A stretch of 64,000 bases of DNA from Chaenocephalus aceratus (GCA_023974075.1 JAMFTG010000222.1:86001-150000); one strand, 5' to 3'; shown: positions 46,601-57,004, counted from the stretch's first letter. The notes: generated from the letters alone by a model not told the origin. A program made the numbers and translations.

Positions 46601-49600
46601 TCATACAAGATATTACATGTCATGGCACACCATCTCTGCCGCTAATATTGCTTCAGTTCACACTCCGTTTCCTCATTGTACGTCTCATTTAAGAAGAGAT
46701 ACAGGCAAAGGAAACCACCTACTTTAAGGACACACGATAAGTAAAACATAACGGTGTTTTCAAGTGTCTTCGAAACTCACTATGAGCGTTTTTAAATTGA
46801 TGCTTTTGGTAGAGGTTGGGTACGTTTTGGCATCTACCGAATAGAGCTGGATAGTTTTATTTTGGTGGCGTTTACTCTTAAAATCCAGCATAAAAAACGA
46901 TTTTATTTGATTTCCATTAAGACGGAGCAACATGGGCAAAAATCTACCAATACAGGCAACGTCAAATCTTGATATATAGCAAAAGTTAGCCTGTTTTATG
47001 GTCAGTACAGAAAGAAATAGTCAATATAACACGACTGTATGGTTACATCTGTTGCCTTACTCCTCATTTTATATCTTATTTAAGACGAGATACAGGCAAA
47101 GGAAACTACCTACTTTAACCTGTTAAGCCCCGAGCCGGGTTTTCAGGTTCGAAAATGACGTTCACTTCTCAAAAGGGGTAAATTAATAATAATTTATTTC
47201 CCAAAGCAATGATAAACCTTTGAGTTGGATGTACCAAAAACCAAACACGGACGTCCCTCGCCAAAGTCCGTGAAAACCAAAACTCGATTGTAAGACGCGT
47301 TACTTGCTAGGGCTGAACGATTAATCGATTTTAAATTGAAATCGCGATTTGAAATGATGGGATTATGAAATCGGAAAGCCTGCGATATCTTTTTTACAAT
47401 TTTTTTTTCTGGTGTGTCAGTCATCCACACCAATCAGAAGTGCTGTGCTCCACATGTACCAGCCATTGTTAATCAATCAGAAGTAGCCCATGATAGACAG
47501 ATTGATCGAATCACCTGCCAAGTGCTTCTGAAAGTGCCTGCCCTTTCAAGATGGCTTCCAACGGAGCTTCAGATGCTTTGGTGAACCGTCTGAGTCAGGT
47601 TAGTGACGCTCCATCACGTGTTTCTATCACAGGGAGAATCTTAAACTGAAGCTTGACTTTAAAGCAACCCAACGGAAGTTTCATGCAAAGTTTAGTTCTT
47701 TCACTCGTAGCTCGGGCTGCGGGGGTGCTAGAGACGGAGTACGTTGATACGACCGTCTAGACGGAGTTATGGCCGCATTTTACAATAAACTTCCGCTTGG
47801 GTCGCTTAAAAACAAATATCGCAATTCGAATCGCAATATTTGTCAGAAAAATCGCAATTACCGCACTTTTCGGACTATAAAGCGCAGCTGCATATCAGCC
47901 GCAGCAGCTAAACTGTCCGTCTGTCTTGCTCTCGGTCCGTCTCTCGGTTCCACTTTGGCGCGCTACCTGTCTCACTCTTTTCCGGCCTCCAGCTTTTCCC
48001 GCCGCTTAGAGGTGGCGGGCGCGGACCGGTCCTAGAGCCCATAGAGTTAAAGGTGGTTAATTTTACCTGTAAAATCCACAGATTTAGGAGGTTCCCTAGT
48101 GGCCGCTAGCTGTAAAAAAAAAAAGTCGCGGCCTATAGTCCGAAAAGTACGGTAGTTTATTCCCAAAATCGTGCAGCCCCATTACTTGCATTTAACTCTT
48201 ACGTCCACATGAACAACAAACAGTCTTTACATCTAAAAAAAAGTCACTTTGTTTAATCTGTTATTGTAAATGTTTGGGAGCGCCAGGGTCTGATAGGAAC
48301 GGAGAATCCTTCAAACACGGGAAAGGCTTCCAGCTTCATCTTCCTGTACTATCAATGACCTGACGACGAGGACGCCATGATCACTTTCGATACAGGATGG
48401 TCTTCGGGGTTTTCTGTCATGCCATTGTATATTCTGGTTAATTTTGTCATTGCTATTACTGTAACGGTCTTTCTATGGTATTATCATTATTGTTCAATGT
48501 CAATTAATAATCTTTTTTCTCAAAGTAATGATAAACCTGTGAGTTGGATGTAGAAAAGTCAGAATCAATAGATTTTTTTTATTTTAATGTAAATGCAGAT
48601 TGAACATAGTAAAAAAATGTAAATTATAGCGTCCGTCCAAACATGACTTGTAGAGAAAACCACCCTTGAATGATGAGATGGTAGACTAAAGGCTTTAGGA
48701 ATCCAAACTGTAACAGAAGAAGTACCCTGTATCAAGATGGATGCAACACAAGTTAAATTTGACCTTTTTAGAGATTTAGAAAAAAAAGCCACTTCTGGGG
48801 TCATTTGGGTGGATTTTCCATATCTCTGGCCCCCCTCGGTCGATTTTGATGATTGACACCTCTTCTGAACCGTTAGAGCCAATAGAATCGAGGGGAGGTT
48901 CCTAAAATCCATCTAAACATTACCCATTGGTGAGTGAGTGATGCGCAGCCAGAATGCCCCCGAACCGGAAGCTGCGATACACTCTGGTGGCTACCATTAG
49001 CAGCTAATATGAAAACTCCGATATTGACTTAAAAATGTTATGATGGATTATCAGTAATCATTTCAAAGTGACGGACACATTGGATTACCCTTCAGCAGCG
49101 TTTTTATCGTTGTAATGCCATCGAACACGACTTTTGATCAGAACAACGGCTAAGGTGAGACGATGTCCCGTGAAAGCTCCGTAATGCTACGTGTTGTGAT
49201 GTCTGTTTTCGCTTCCCCTGTCGCGTGTTCTGATCGCTCAGAGATGATACTTATATTTCTGGAATCTGTGGAATCTCAGCTTGCTAGCTGATATCTTCTC
49301 TGTGCAGTTACGATAAGTAATAAGGGTATTTTTACCGTGAGTTCTGTGCTAAGTGCGTAGCATTTTTTCGCTCAGGGCTCATTTAGACGCTTCTTGAGAG
49401 ACTTGTGTTTTGTTTCGGTAAAAACGGTTCGTGTCGTCAGTTAGCTGAGTTTCTTCCCGGTAAGTGAGTATGGAACATTAATAGGTTGTTAAATGTTAAG
49501 AAGCCCTGAGACACAGTTTCGTGAAAACACAGGTTAAGGACATGTCAAGTCAAAATAACCGTGTTTTCAAATGTCTACGAAACTCATTGTGAGTGTTTTT

Positions 49601-52447
49601 AAATCGCTGTTATAACCGAAAGAAGAGGAGACGGACGACATGTCTTTTTCAGACAAAAGAAGCTCCAGGAAACCGCTCTGTGTTTTTTGTGTTCCTCTCT
49701 TAGCTGGTGTGTGGGAGTGAAGTGCAGAGTATAAAAACTGTTGATAAATCCACTTACAGATTGTCCATAAACAGCCTCAGCTGGTTTGCCGTTGTTGTCC
49801 AAACCGCCGTGAACGTAGGACGAATTCTTTCCATAAAACCTGAGCAGAAACACAGAAAGGTTCATTAGTTTCAGGACAATTTAAGATAAGAAGTACTGTA
49901 ACGACTGGTCTTAGAAGAAGTTAGTAAAAACAGAAAACCCCCATCTGTAAGCAGGAAATAAATCACAATCGTTCTGTCAATATTCTGTCCAAAACACTTC
50001 GAACAGTCGTGTTTAGACCACGAGGAACGTCACTTAAAACGGAGTCTGTAACACCACAATCATGTCAGATATTCCCATGTTTAACGTCTCCATAGTGTCC
50101 ATGTCCGGCCCCGAATCACCTCCATGTTTTTAATCAGAATACCCGTTATGGCGCTTTTCCACCGCAGGGCCTGGCACGGTCCAAGCGTGCCAAACCCGGC
50201 TCAGGGCTACCTTTTCACCTTTTTTCTGGCCCTCCAAAATCGAGGTTCTTACCGGGCTGAATATGCTAAACTAGTGACGTAAACACTCGACTGCTGATTG
50301 GTCAGAGAGAATCGCTGGCTAGGGGGCGACAACTACAACAAGATGGACATATTTGACCGTGATTTAATTGTAACTAGGGCCGGGACTTTAACGCGTTAAT
50401 TACGATTAATTAATTACACAAAAATGCACGCATTTTAATCGCACTTATTTTTGCACAGTGGAACGTTTCTCACTGGATGAGTTTCAGGCGTACCGATTAT
50501 ACTGGAGCACCAACTAACGTTCATGACTTCAGCATGGGACTTCAAACAACAACAAACCACGGTGAACAAGAGTCAAACATGAACGAACAAGCTGATGAGA
50601 GCGCTTCGGTCGGCCCCGTGGATGGGACATTTTGTTTTAAAAAACGGACGGATGGAAGCGTCGATAAGAGCACGTTTGTGTGAAAATTATGCAAAAAATA
50701 ATTTGCATATCACCGCAGCTCATCAAGCCTAAAGTATCACCTAAATGCAAAGCATGTAGCAGCTAGCGTGGACGTTAGCCCGACTCCGAGTGCAAGGAAC
50801 CACACCCCGACCCAACCCACACTCAGCCAGATGACTGGTTTCAGGGCCAGGATGAGTCAGTCCACGTCTGAGAGAATAACCAGCTCCCTGGCTCACTGGA
50901 CTGCACTCGACTGTCGACCACCTGGAGTAACATCCATGTGGAAATGGCTTCTCACTGTTCTCAGGTCAAATGTGTATATTTGATTAAAAATGCGATTAAT
51001 TTCGATTAATTAATTACAAAGCCTCTAATTAATTAGATTAATTTTTTTTAATCGAGTCCCGGCTCTAATTGTAACGTTTCAAAATGATGCCGAAGTAACA
51101 ACATACTGATACCGGTGAACCATGAATTAATGCTTTGACAAGTCTGCAGACAGACGGCAGGCGAAACCCCTTTAAAATGTGTGTTTTCTGAATGGAGATC
51201 GGCTAAGCTAACGCAGTATATGCTCCGACCGTCCACACTCACAGCAACGGCCTACAGACATAAATAAAGCAGCGACTGTACTCACCATGACACAGGCAGT
51301 CTGTGGTTTGTACTTGTTTAACTTTTGTCTAGTTTCTGAACAGATATGAGGAGCTGTGAGCTCTGAGGACTAACAGCTAACGGCTGATGTTGGTTTTGTG
51401 GCTCTCATTGAAGATGACGTCACGGCTCCGCCTACACTGCGTTACTATAGTAACTGCTCCAGTTTCTAAACTGTAATGGAAACGCAGCATTAAAGTGAGC
51501 TGGGCCTAATAAGGCCTAACCAAACCGAGCGAGGCCTGCAGTGGAAACGCGCCATAAGCGTGCCGTGCCAAAACCCGGCTCAGGGCTACTTTTTCCTGGC
51601 CCTCCAAAATCGAGGTTCTTACCGGGCTGAATATGCTAAACTAGTGACGTAAACACTCTCGACTGCTGATTGGTCCGCTCCGCCTACACTACATTACTAT
51701 AGTTATTGCCCCAGCTACTAAACTGTAATGGAAACGCAGAATAAAGTGAGCCTGGCCTACCTATACCGTACTAAGCCCTGTGAGGCCCTGCAGTGGAAAA
51801 GCGCCATTAGTCCCACAGAGGGAACATTTACATGAAAGGCATTCTGATTAAAAACACAGAAGCGACCAAAAACCAAACACGGACGTCCCTCGCCAAAGTC
51901 CGTGAGAACCAAAACTCGAATGTAAGACGCGTTACTTGCATTTAACTCTTACGTCCACAGGAACAACAAACAGTCTTTACATAAAAAAAAAGTCACTTTG
52001 TTTAATCTGTTATTCTAAATGTTTGGGAGCGCCAGGGTCTGATAGGAACGGAGAATCCTTCAAACACGGGAAAGGCTTCCAGCTTCATCTTCCTGTACTA
52101 TCAATGACCTGGCGACGAGGACGCCATGATCACTTTCGATACAGGATGGTCTTCGGGGTTTTCTGTCATGTCATTATATTTTTTTTTTTCATCGCTATTA
52201 CTGCAACGGTCTTTTTATGGTATTATCATTATTGTTTTGTCATCTTTTTATTTAATTGTTGTATATAGCACCTGTATTTGTACTCTGTATAGCTCATATG
52301 TGTATTAGTATAACGTAAAATGGATGCTGCAACTAAAGATGTGTGTTCTCACCTGTGCAGGTAGTCGGGCGCCTGGTTCAGGAGTGTGTAATACTGTCGG
52401 ACAAACTCTCGCCCGACCAGCTGGGCACTTGGCTTCTCCATCACCAT
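34409..52447 (-). CDS. g3bp1: Ras GTPase-activating protein-binding protein 1 (whole coding span, 11 exons)
   Basis: G3BP1 is the RNA-binding scaffold that nucleates cytoplasmic stress granules. Eleven exons were placed by GT/AG sites and reading phase; they join without a break into 496 codons (human G3BP1 has 466). Residues 1-140: NTF2-like dimerisation domain, starting [15 protein letters not shown], with F15 and F33 of the FGDF-ligand pocket conserved. About 140-290: acidic and Pro-rich region, with Ser149 in the context ESEDEVEE matching the human phospho-site. About 350-415: RRM with RNP2 LFVGNV and RNP1 [10 protein letters not shown]. 416-496: RGG tail with Gly runs and [13 protein letters not shown], ending YPNPRQ. 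G3BP2 is the alternative name. The [10 protein letters not shown] tail is somewhat G3BP2-like, but the exon 9 text and the glra1 neighbour favour g3bp1. Introns are inflated by transposons. Confidence 0.95.
35367..35476 (-). CDS. g3bp1: g3bp1 exon 11 (RRM, RNP1)
   Basis: Acceptor cttctacag, donor cgg|gtgaga. Residues 373-409, including RNP1 [10 protein letters not shown] and [14 protein letters not shown] run of G on the + strand (35486-35500) lies in the polypyrimidine tract of its acceptor. Confidence 0.95.
35764..35889 (-). CDS. g3bp1: g3bp1 exon 10 (start of RRM, RNP2)
   Basis: Acceptor attctctcag, donor gagc|gtaagt. Residues 331-373, with an Arg/Glu linker and then [21 protein letters not shown]. 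Confidence 0.95.
36150..36325 (-). repeat. SINE-like dispersed repeat in g3bp1 intron 9
   Basis: Contains gttagacgcttttatccaaa (also partly at 31501-31530) and, on the - strand, gggttcaaacccc, a box B-like tRNA motif. This matches the common fish repeat with that pairing. Confidence 0.6.
37278..37398 (-). CDS. g3bp1: g3bp1 exon 9 (basic linker)
   Basis: Acceptor gttgtttcag, donor ccag|gtacac. Residues 291-330 plus one base. Arg/Pro/Gln-rich ([16 protein letters not shown]), as in the vertebrate family. Confidence 0.93.
37739..37837 (-). CDS. g3bp1: g3bp1 exon 8
   Basis: Residues 258-290, [20 protein letters not shown], the most conserved part of the central region. The acceptor has a tandem cagcag, so a one-Gln length variant (NAGNAG) is possible. 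Donor ccg|gtacgt. Confidence 0.94.
37861..38409. repeat. 72-bp minisatellite in g3bp1 intron 7, about 7.6 copies
   Basis: Unit begins gtcatgtgaccgtgctgtag and includes cccaacattagccgccttta and gcttagcggtggtgacgtga. Copies are more than 95% identical by eye. The same unit occurs inverted at 52597-53152. Confidence 0.95.
38639..38873 (-). CDS. g3bp1: g3bp1 exon 7 (acidic, Pro-rich)
   Basis: Acceptor tccttccag, donor agg|gtacgt. Residues 179-257, with [14 protein letters not shown] and a Thr/Pro/Ala-rich end. Phase 0 at its 3' edge, matching exon 8. Confidence 0.93.
38973..39066 (-). CDS. g3bp1: g3bp1 exon 6 (phospho-acidic region)
   Basis: Acceptor gtttccag, donor ccctg|gtgagg. Residues 148-179. 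[12 protein letters not shown] carries Ser149, then [17 protein letters not shown]. Confidence 0.93.
39180..39460 (-). mobile_element. Non-autonomous hAT element, copy 2
   Basis: Begins caggggtgtaaaaagtccgg and is the inverted relative of 22765-23204. It shares aaactacatgtcccacaatg and ataatccaatgcagaggcaa. Confidence 0.75.
39487..41655. mobile_element. hAT-type element inserted in a GATA repeat
   Basis: Ends tagggatgggaat and attcccatcccta are perfect inverted repeats. The flanking 8 bp are atagatag on both sides. That equals a hAT target duplication, but it is uninformative inside a GATA repeat. Near the right end, ttcgaatattcgaataat is palindromic. Confidence 0.8.
39571..40689. mobile_element. 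Element nested in the 39487 hAT
   Basis: Left acagggtatatgcaggaatc and right ccgcggacaccctgta are inverted-repeat-like. Both ends carry ttaataccttttaagacc-type sub-repeats. It in turn encloses a copy (about 40225-40420) of the fragment at 26181-26400. Confidence 0.6.
41656..42414. repeat. GATA/GGAT/GAGA tetranucleotide array
   Basis: About 760 bp of gatagatggatggagagata permutations. The minus-strand frame ([11 protein letters not shown]) is a repeat artefact. Confidence 0.97.
42813..42903 (-). CDS. g3bp1: g3bp1 exon 5 (end of NTF2-like domain)
   Basis: Acceptor cctgcag, donor gaag|gtgaga. Residues 118-147, [20 protein letters not shown], the last strand of the NTF2 fold. Confidence 0.95.
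43068..43626 (-). mobile_element. pogo/Tigger-like element with transposase remnant
   Basis: TIRs taccgtagttttcggactat and atagtccgaaaattacggta, with TA target. On the - strand 43300-43109 encodes a fragment ([11 protein letters not shown], then [12 protein letters not shown] and GFRKAGL) typical of the C-terminal end of pogo/Tigger DDE transposases. No catalytic triad remains. Confidence 0.85.
44385..44640 (+). repeat. Unclassified intronic paralogue, copy A
   Basis: Matches 48195-48440 and 51945-52170 over about 230 bp at high identity (for example gggagcgccagggtctgata, gacgccatgatcactttcga). Family not recognised. Confidence 0.85.
44720..45041. mobile_element. pogo-like MITE
   Basis: Starts taccgtacttttcggactat and ends atgcagctgc ... 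tagtccgaaaagtacggta. Internal block shared with 43068-43626 and 47859-48154 (gcgggctccagcaggaaaag). Confidence 0.88.
45438..45611 (-). CDS. g3bp1: g3bp1 exon 4 (NTF2-like domain)
   Basis: Acceptor tttccctcag, donor gag|gtcggt (weak +3 to +5). Residues 60-117, [20 protein letters not shown] through [12 protein letters not shown]. Confidence 0.95.
47308..48181. mobile_element. hAT element with 8-bp target duplication
   Basis: Ends tagggctgaacgatt and aatcgtgcagcccca are TIRs of the fish TAGGGCTG hAT group. The target duplication ttacttgc lies at 47300-47307 and 48182-48189. A pogo-like MITE (47859-48154) is nested inside. Confidence 0.92.
47859..48154. mobile_element. pogo-like MITE nested in hAT
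   Basis: Starts taccgcacttttcggactat and ends atagtccgaaaagtacggta. TA target duplication. Third copy of this family in the gene. Confidence 0.88.
49758..49839 (-). CDS. g3bp1: g3bp1 exon 3 (NTF2-like domain)
   Basis: Acceptor tctgctcag, donor tct|gtaagt. Residues 32-59, [20 protein letters not shown], including the ligand-pocket F33. Confidence 0.95.
50149..51556. mobile_element. TIR element (atggcgcttttccac), full copy
   Basis: Left atggcgcttttccaccgcag and right ctgcagtggaaacgcgccat are inverted repeats. The interior includes gccctccaaaatcgaggttc. Split by the hAT at 50375-51067. Confidence 0.8.
50375..51067 (+). mobile_element. hAT element with BED-finger transposase remnant
   Basis: TIRs tagggccgggact and agtcccggctcta. 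8-bp target duplication attgtaac at 50367-50374 and 51068-51075. Within it 50477-50890 encodes an N-terminal hAT segment with a degraded BED zinc finger (DKSTFV, then LCKK and YHL..KH) broken by stop codons. Confidence 0.9.
51556..51812. mobile_element. TIR element, internally deleted second copy
   Basis: Shares gctcagggctac, cctccaaaatcgaggttctt and gaatatgctaaactagtgac with the first copy. Ends ctgcagtggaaaagcgccat. It abuts copy 1 head to tail. Confidence 0.75.
51868..52260 (+). repeat. Unclassified intronic paralogue, copy C (empty site)
   Basis: Contains uninterrupted gcgttacttgcatttaactc, the pre-insertion form of the hAT site at 47300. Confidence 0.85.
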
Positions 52448-52469
52448 TTCTTTGGTCAACTGGAAATCT
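52353..52469 (-). CDS. g3bp1: g3bp1 exon 2 (start codon)
   Basis: Acceptor cctccttgcag (52480-52470). 22 bases of 5' UTR, then ATG at 52447 and residues 1-31. Donor cacag|gtgaga. The start is fixed by the universal MVMEKPS beginning of the family. Confidence 0.95.
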
Positions 52470-52596
52470 CTGCAAGGAGGAAGAGGAGGGTTAGAGGAAG
52501 ATAATCAGCCCAAGAGAGAATCAGATAACTGCCTTTTGTGTTTCAGCTACATCTAGTGCTGAAACAGTTAACACTAATGATTTTTGAAGAAAATAG

Positions 52597-53152
52597 CTAT
52601 AAAGAAACTACAGCACGGTCACATGACTTCACGTCACCACCGCTAAGCTAAAGGTGGCTAATGTTGGGCTATAGAGGAACTACAGCACGGTCACATGACT
52701 TCACGTCACCACCGCTAAGCTAAAGGCGGCTAATGTTGGGCTATAAAGGAACTACAGCACGGTCACATGACTTCACCACCGCTAAGCTAAAGGTGGCTAA
52801 TGTTGGGCTATAAAGGAACTACAGCACGGTCACATGACTTCACCAATGCTAAGCTAAAGGTGGCTAATGTTGGGCTATAAAGGAACTACAGCACGGTCAC
52901 ATGACTTCACCACCGCTAAGCTAAAGGTGGCTAATGTTGGGCTACAAAGGAACTACAGCACGGTCACATGACTTCACGTCACCACCGCTAAGCTAAAGGA
53001 GGCTAATGTTGGGCTACAAAGGAACTACAGCACGGTCACATGACTTCACCACCGCTAAGCTAAAGGCGGCTAATGTTGGGCTATAAAGGAACTACAGCAC
53101 GGTCACATGACTTCACGTCACCACCGCTAAGCTAAAGGTGGCTAATGTTGGG
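52597..53152. repeat. 72-bp minisatellite in g3bp1 intron 1, about 8 copies, inverted
   Basis: Reverse complement of the intron 7 unit (ctacagcacggtcacatgac, cgctaagctaaaggtggcta). Some copies lack the 5-bp gtcac. Confidence 0.95.
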
Positions 53153-55477
53153 TTGTGATGACGTTTAGTCGTCTCATTTAGACACTTGTTGGCAACCAAA
53201 CATTAAAATATATTCAGCTTGTGTTAACCACAGAGCTTATTTCATGCCAAAAACACTCAGAAAACAATTGACTTCCAGACTAGGGGTCAGGAAGTGTTAA
53301 AAAGCATCCAATTTCCCAGTTTTAGGACTCATTGCCTCACCACACTACATCCCATATGCACCAGTCTGCATTTTCCAGTAGCCATTAAGACTTCTGAAAA
53401 TGTAAAATCATCTGATTGTGAATCATCCGTCTGATTGGACAGAAGTCACAGCCAATCACACGCACGGTTAGAAGTGTGAAGCGGGGTTTAGACCTCTGAT
53501 TCAAAGCCTACAATACACACCTCTCATTTTGAATTCATATTTTTTGGACCGCGTTGAAAAGCCCGAGGCATGAGGAGTGTACGATCTGTAAAAAATAAAT
53601 CTGGATTCACCCACATGCACACAGAGCGCCCTCGGCCTGGAAAACAAACCCAGATCTTATCCGTTTGTTTTCATACGGAGCGGATAGAAATCTGGAATTG
53701 CAGTCATTGCACTTCAACAGCAAGCATTCCTACACCGTCTTTTACTTTACAATTAACCTAATGCTCTTTTTGAAAGCATACAACATCATAAATGTATGCT
53801 TTTTGAAGAGGTTAGACTTTTAGGCCTATAATATCTACTGAAATAAGCTGGATATTGTTTTATTTTGGTGTCTTTACCCTTAAAATACCAAATTAAAACC
53901 TATGTTATTGGATTTACATTTTAAGGCGGAACAATATGGCCAAAATCTACCAATACAGGTAACTTAAAAACGTAATATATTGCCAGATTAAGCAGGTTTT
54001 ATGGTAATTCAAGAAATAAATAGTCAATATAACACGACTGTATGGTTACGCCTATATTTGTATACTACTTTGTGAATGAAATACTTGAAGTACTTTCTTG
54101 TTTAATTAGTGCAAAATGAACATGCCAGTGGACTTATAGAACATGAGTTTGCAGACTGACAAAGTGTTTTAGGATCCAATTGAACTTTTAATTGGATTTT
54201 GTTGAGAAACGTGAGCTTATTATGAACATAGGCGATGTTAATGTGCAACACGATACATGGCATGATTCCACTGAAAGTCTACATCAGATTTAAATCATCG
54301 CCCAGAACTAAATTGCAATATGAGGTTGGTTTAATTGATGATACTGAATGGTAGAAAGGCAGATAAACGATGAGGAGAAACCAGACTCAGTTTCCCGGCC
54401 TGAACTCGACACACAGGACATTTTGTTCCCTTCTCTGATTTCTCTATGTTTACACTGCGCAGATTAATCAGTGATGACAGATCGGAGTTGTTTACACTGA
54501 TGTCACACATGTGTTCTACATGTTGAGAATGTTTGAATATTGAGACGTGCTTTTAAGAATTTTTTTTTTAGTCTTAAATGCAGGTAATATTCTATGTTTT
54601 GGTTACTGACTCACTTTCTGGATGCATTGTAACTGTTGAGCAACATAGATCCTACGGGGTTGGGTCACACGTTTCTACCGTGAAATATACTACATGACAG
54701 ATATCACAAACACTACGACTCATTGCAGGAGGCTCCGATCCATTTAAGACGTTGTTTTTAACACAATCAGCTACGTTCACACAAAGGCAATTCAATTATG
54801 ACTTGGATAATGTATGGACGGAGATACTATTGAACTCAAGGTGCCAATTTCAAAATTAAAGCATCGATTTTGGTCAATTGCCCATCATTAGACCGCTATA
54901 ATTTAAGCTATAACGTTACTCAACTTTAGTGAGAATAATTTAGAGCGAGATCTAGTGATTATTTCCAACAATAAGACGGATCATATAGGAATGAAACAAA
55001 ATGTCCTATAATGGCTTTGTTCAGTGCAGACCCAACGATACCATTATCATCAGGGTGTTGTATCTGCATTCTGTATAAACTGTGAAGCCCCCTGTGACAT
55101 GTGTACAATTCGGGCTTTGAGCTGCATAAATAACCTTTGATTTTTGATTATAGGACACTAATAGATATCTAGAGTGAAACTAGCATCAAATGTTAAACTC
55201 TGTACCGTTTACATTATCAGCTGTAGAGAAGCTTAAACATGCTAACACACTAGCATGATCTTCATTAATGGCCTATGTGCCACACCTGTCCACACACACA
55301 GGACCATCTGTTGTGCTGGCACACACACACAGCAGCATACATCAAGTGATCCATCAGGATAAGCCAATCACTGTTTAGAGAGGCGACCTGAAGGAGCCTC
55401 ATGTCTAATGTTAGCTGCTAACATCAGGGAGGGGGGTTTAGATGGAGGTAGTACTCTTGATGAAAAGTACAAGTACT

Positions 55478-55640
55478 CCGATCTTGTACTTGAGTAAAAG
55501 TACTCCGATCTTGTACTTGAGTAAAAGTACTCCGATCTTGTACTTGAGTAAAAGTAGAAGTACTCAGACCTTGTACTTGAGTGAAAGTAGAAGTACTCAG
55601 GAGTAAAAGTAGAAGTACTCAGACCTTGTACTTGAGTAAC
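55478..55640. repeat. Minisatellite of cttgtacttgagtaaaagta units
   Basis: About 26- to 38-bp units, the reverse complement of the array at 18240-18400. Confidence 0.88.
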
Positions 55641-57004
55641 AGTAGAAGTACCAGAGTGTAGGAATACTCTGTTACGGTAAAAGTCCTGCATTCAAAATGT
55701 TCCTCAAGTGAAAGTAGAAAAGTATTATCATCAAAATATAGTGAAAGTAGCGACAGTGAAAGTAGTCGTTGTGCAGATTGGTCCATTTCAGAATAATATA
55801 TATGATGTGTTTTATAATGATTGATCATCAAAGTGTTTTCAAAGCTGCAGCTAGTTTGAATGGCTCTGTATTCTGCAGGGTAGCTTGTGAATTTACTCCA
55901 GGTGTACAATGTGTGTACTTTATTCTATCTTTTAAATATGTTTAATGTAAATGCTTGATACCCCTACTGCTGTGACAAAATAAGTTCCTAATTGTAGTAA
56001 AGTATTTAGCTATATATGCACCTTTACTGGAGTAAAAGTTGCATTTCTACCACTGAATTGCAGTAGAGTAGTAGTACAAAGTACCATAAAATGTTACTTA
56101 AGTATAGTACTTGAGTAAATGTACTTAGTTACTCAACACCACCTGCTTTAGCTAGAATGGATCCAAGTGAATTTGGAGATATTAAGTGCTTATAAGGGCA
56201 TAAAGCAGCAGTCATTTCAGAAAGCAGCTTGTGTTTAAAAAAAAAAAAGTGTAAAGCATGGCATGCAGACAAAGGCCACGCCGTGCCCGCAGAAACGGTG
56301 CTTTTCACCGGCCTGAAAGCACCCTCAGCACCGGGCATGTGGTCCTTCTTTTAGTGGAACATGTCCAGATATAAACTTGGGCTAAAATTGCATCATGGCT
56401 GGCTCACAACCGAGCTAAAACCGGGGCAGCTGGGTGAGAATAGAGCCGAAAAGTAGAGCAGAAACCGGCTACGATCTGGAGCCCCAACACGTGTCCTGGC
56501 CGGGAATCTGCCCCACTTTCCATTCCTGCAAAGCTAGATTAACCAGGTAGAAGGAGACACATTTAACAGACAAGGGGGGAATTGTGCAGGGAAGTATAAT
56601 CGTATCTTATCTATCATGAAGGGAATAGTCGAAGGGCAAGAAGGTTAAACAAAAAAAGGCATGAAAGGAGGGAGGGGAGTCACGACTGAATGAGAGCTAG
56701 AATTAAGCTAATGTAGTAAAAGGGCGGTGGGTATTTCCTGGCCCACCAAAGTGAAACGTTGCAATAATGGCGATGGCTATAACCTGATAGTGCAACATAT
56801 TCACGACTACTGCATCACCAGTTGGTTCTTTTAAAGAAATGAACACCATAGGAGGGTTTAATTAATCAACCATAGCCCTGCTAATCATGTCCTCTCCAGG
56901 ATGTAGACGGAGCCACGAACCCGGCTAATCCACCGAATACAAGGAAAACCACACGCTACTTTTAAACAAAAATGAATGACAGTTTAGCCAAAAGCAAGAC
57001 TTAC

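Larger units (their letters stand above)
47225..48500 (+). repeat. Unclassified intronic paralogue, copy B (split by a hAT)
   Basis: It corresponds to 51868-52260. Continuity is broken only at ttacttgc, where the 874-bp hAT sits. Confidence 0.85.
45612..49757 (-). other. g3bp1: g3bp1 intron 3
   Basis: Contains paralogue copy B with its hAT insertion (47225-48500). Also a block at 46840-47060 (gtcaatataacacgactgta) that recurs in intron 1 at 53830-54050, and a repeated gagatacaggcaaaggaaac (46697, 47089). 48550-49600 shows no recognisable element. Confidence 0.7.
49840..52352 (-). other. g3bp1: g3bp1 intron 2: tandem TIR elements with nested hAT
   Basis: Contains 50149-51556, 50375-51067 and 51556-51812, plus paralogue copy C (51868-52260), which ends about 90 bp before exon 2. 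Confidence 0.8.
52470..57004 (-). other. g3bp1: g3bp1 intron 1
   Basis: Holds the inverted 72-bp array (52597-53152), a repeat shared with intron 3 (53830-54050) and the aagtact minisatellite (55478-55640). Its probable parent element ends acttgagtaaatgtacttag at 56111. 54060-55400 and 56140-56990 show no recognisable gene. Confidence 0.6.
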
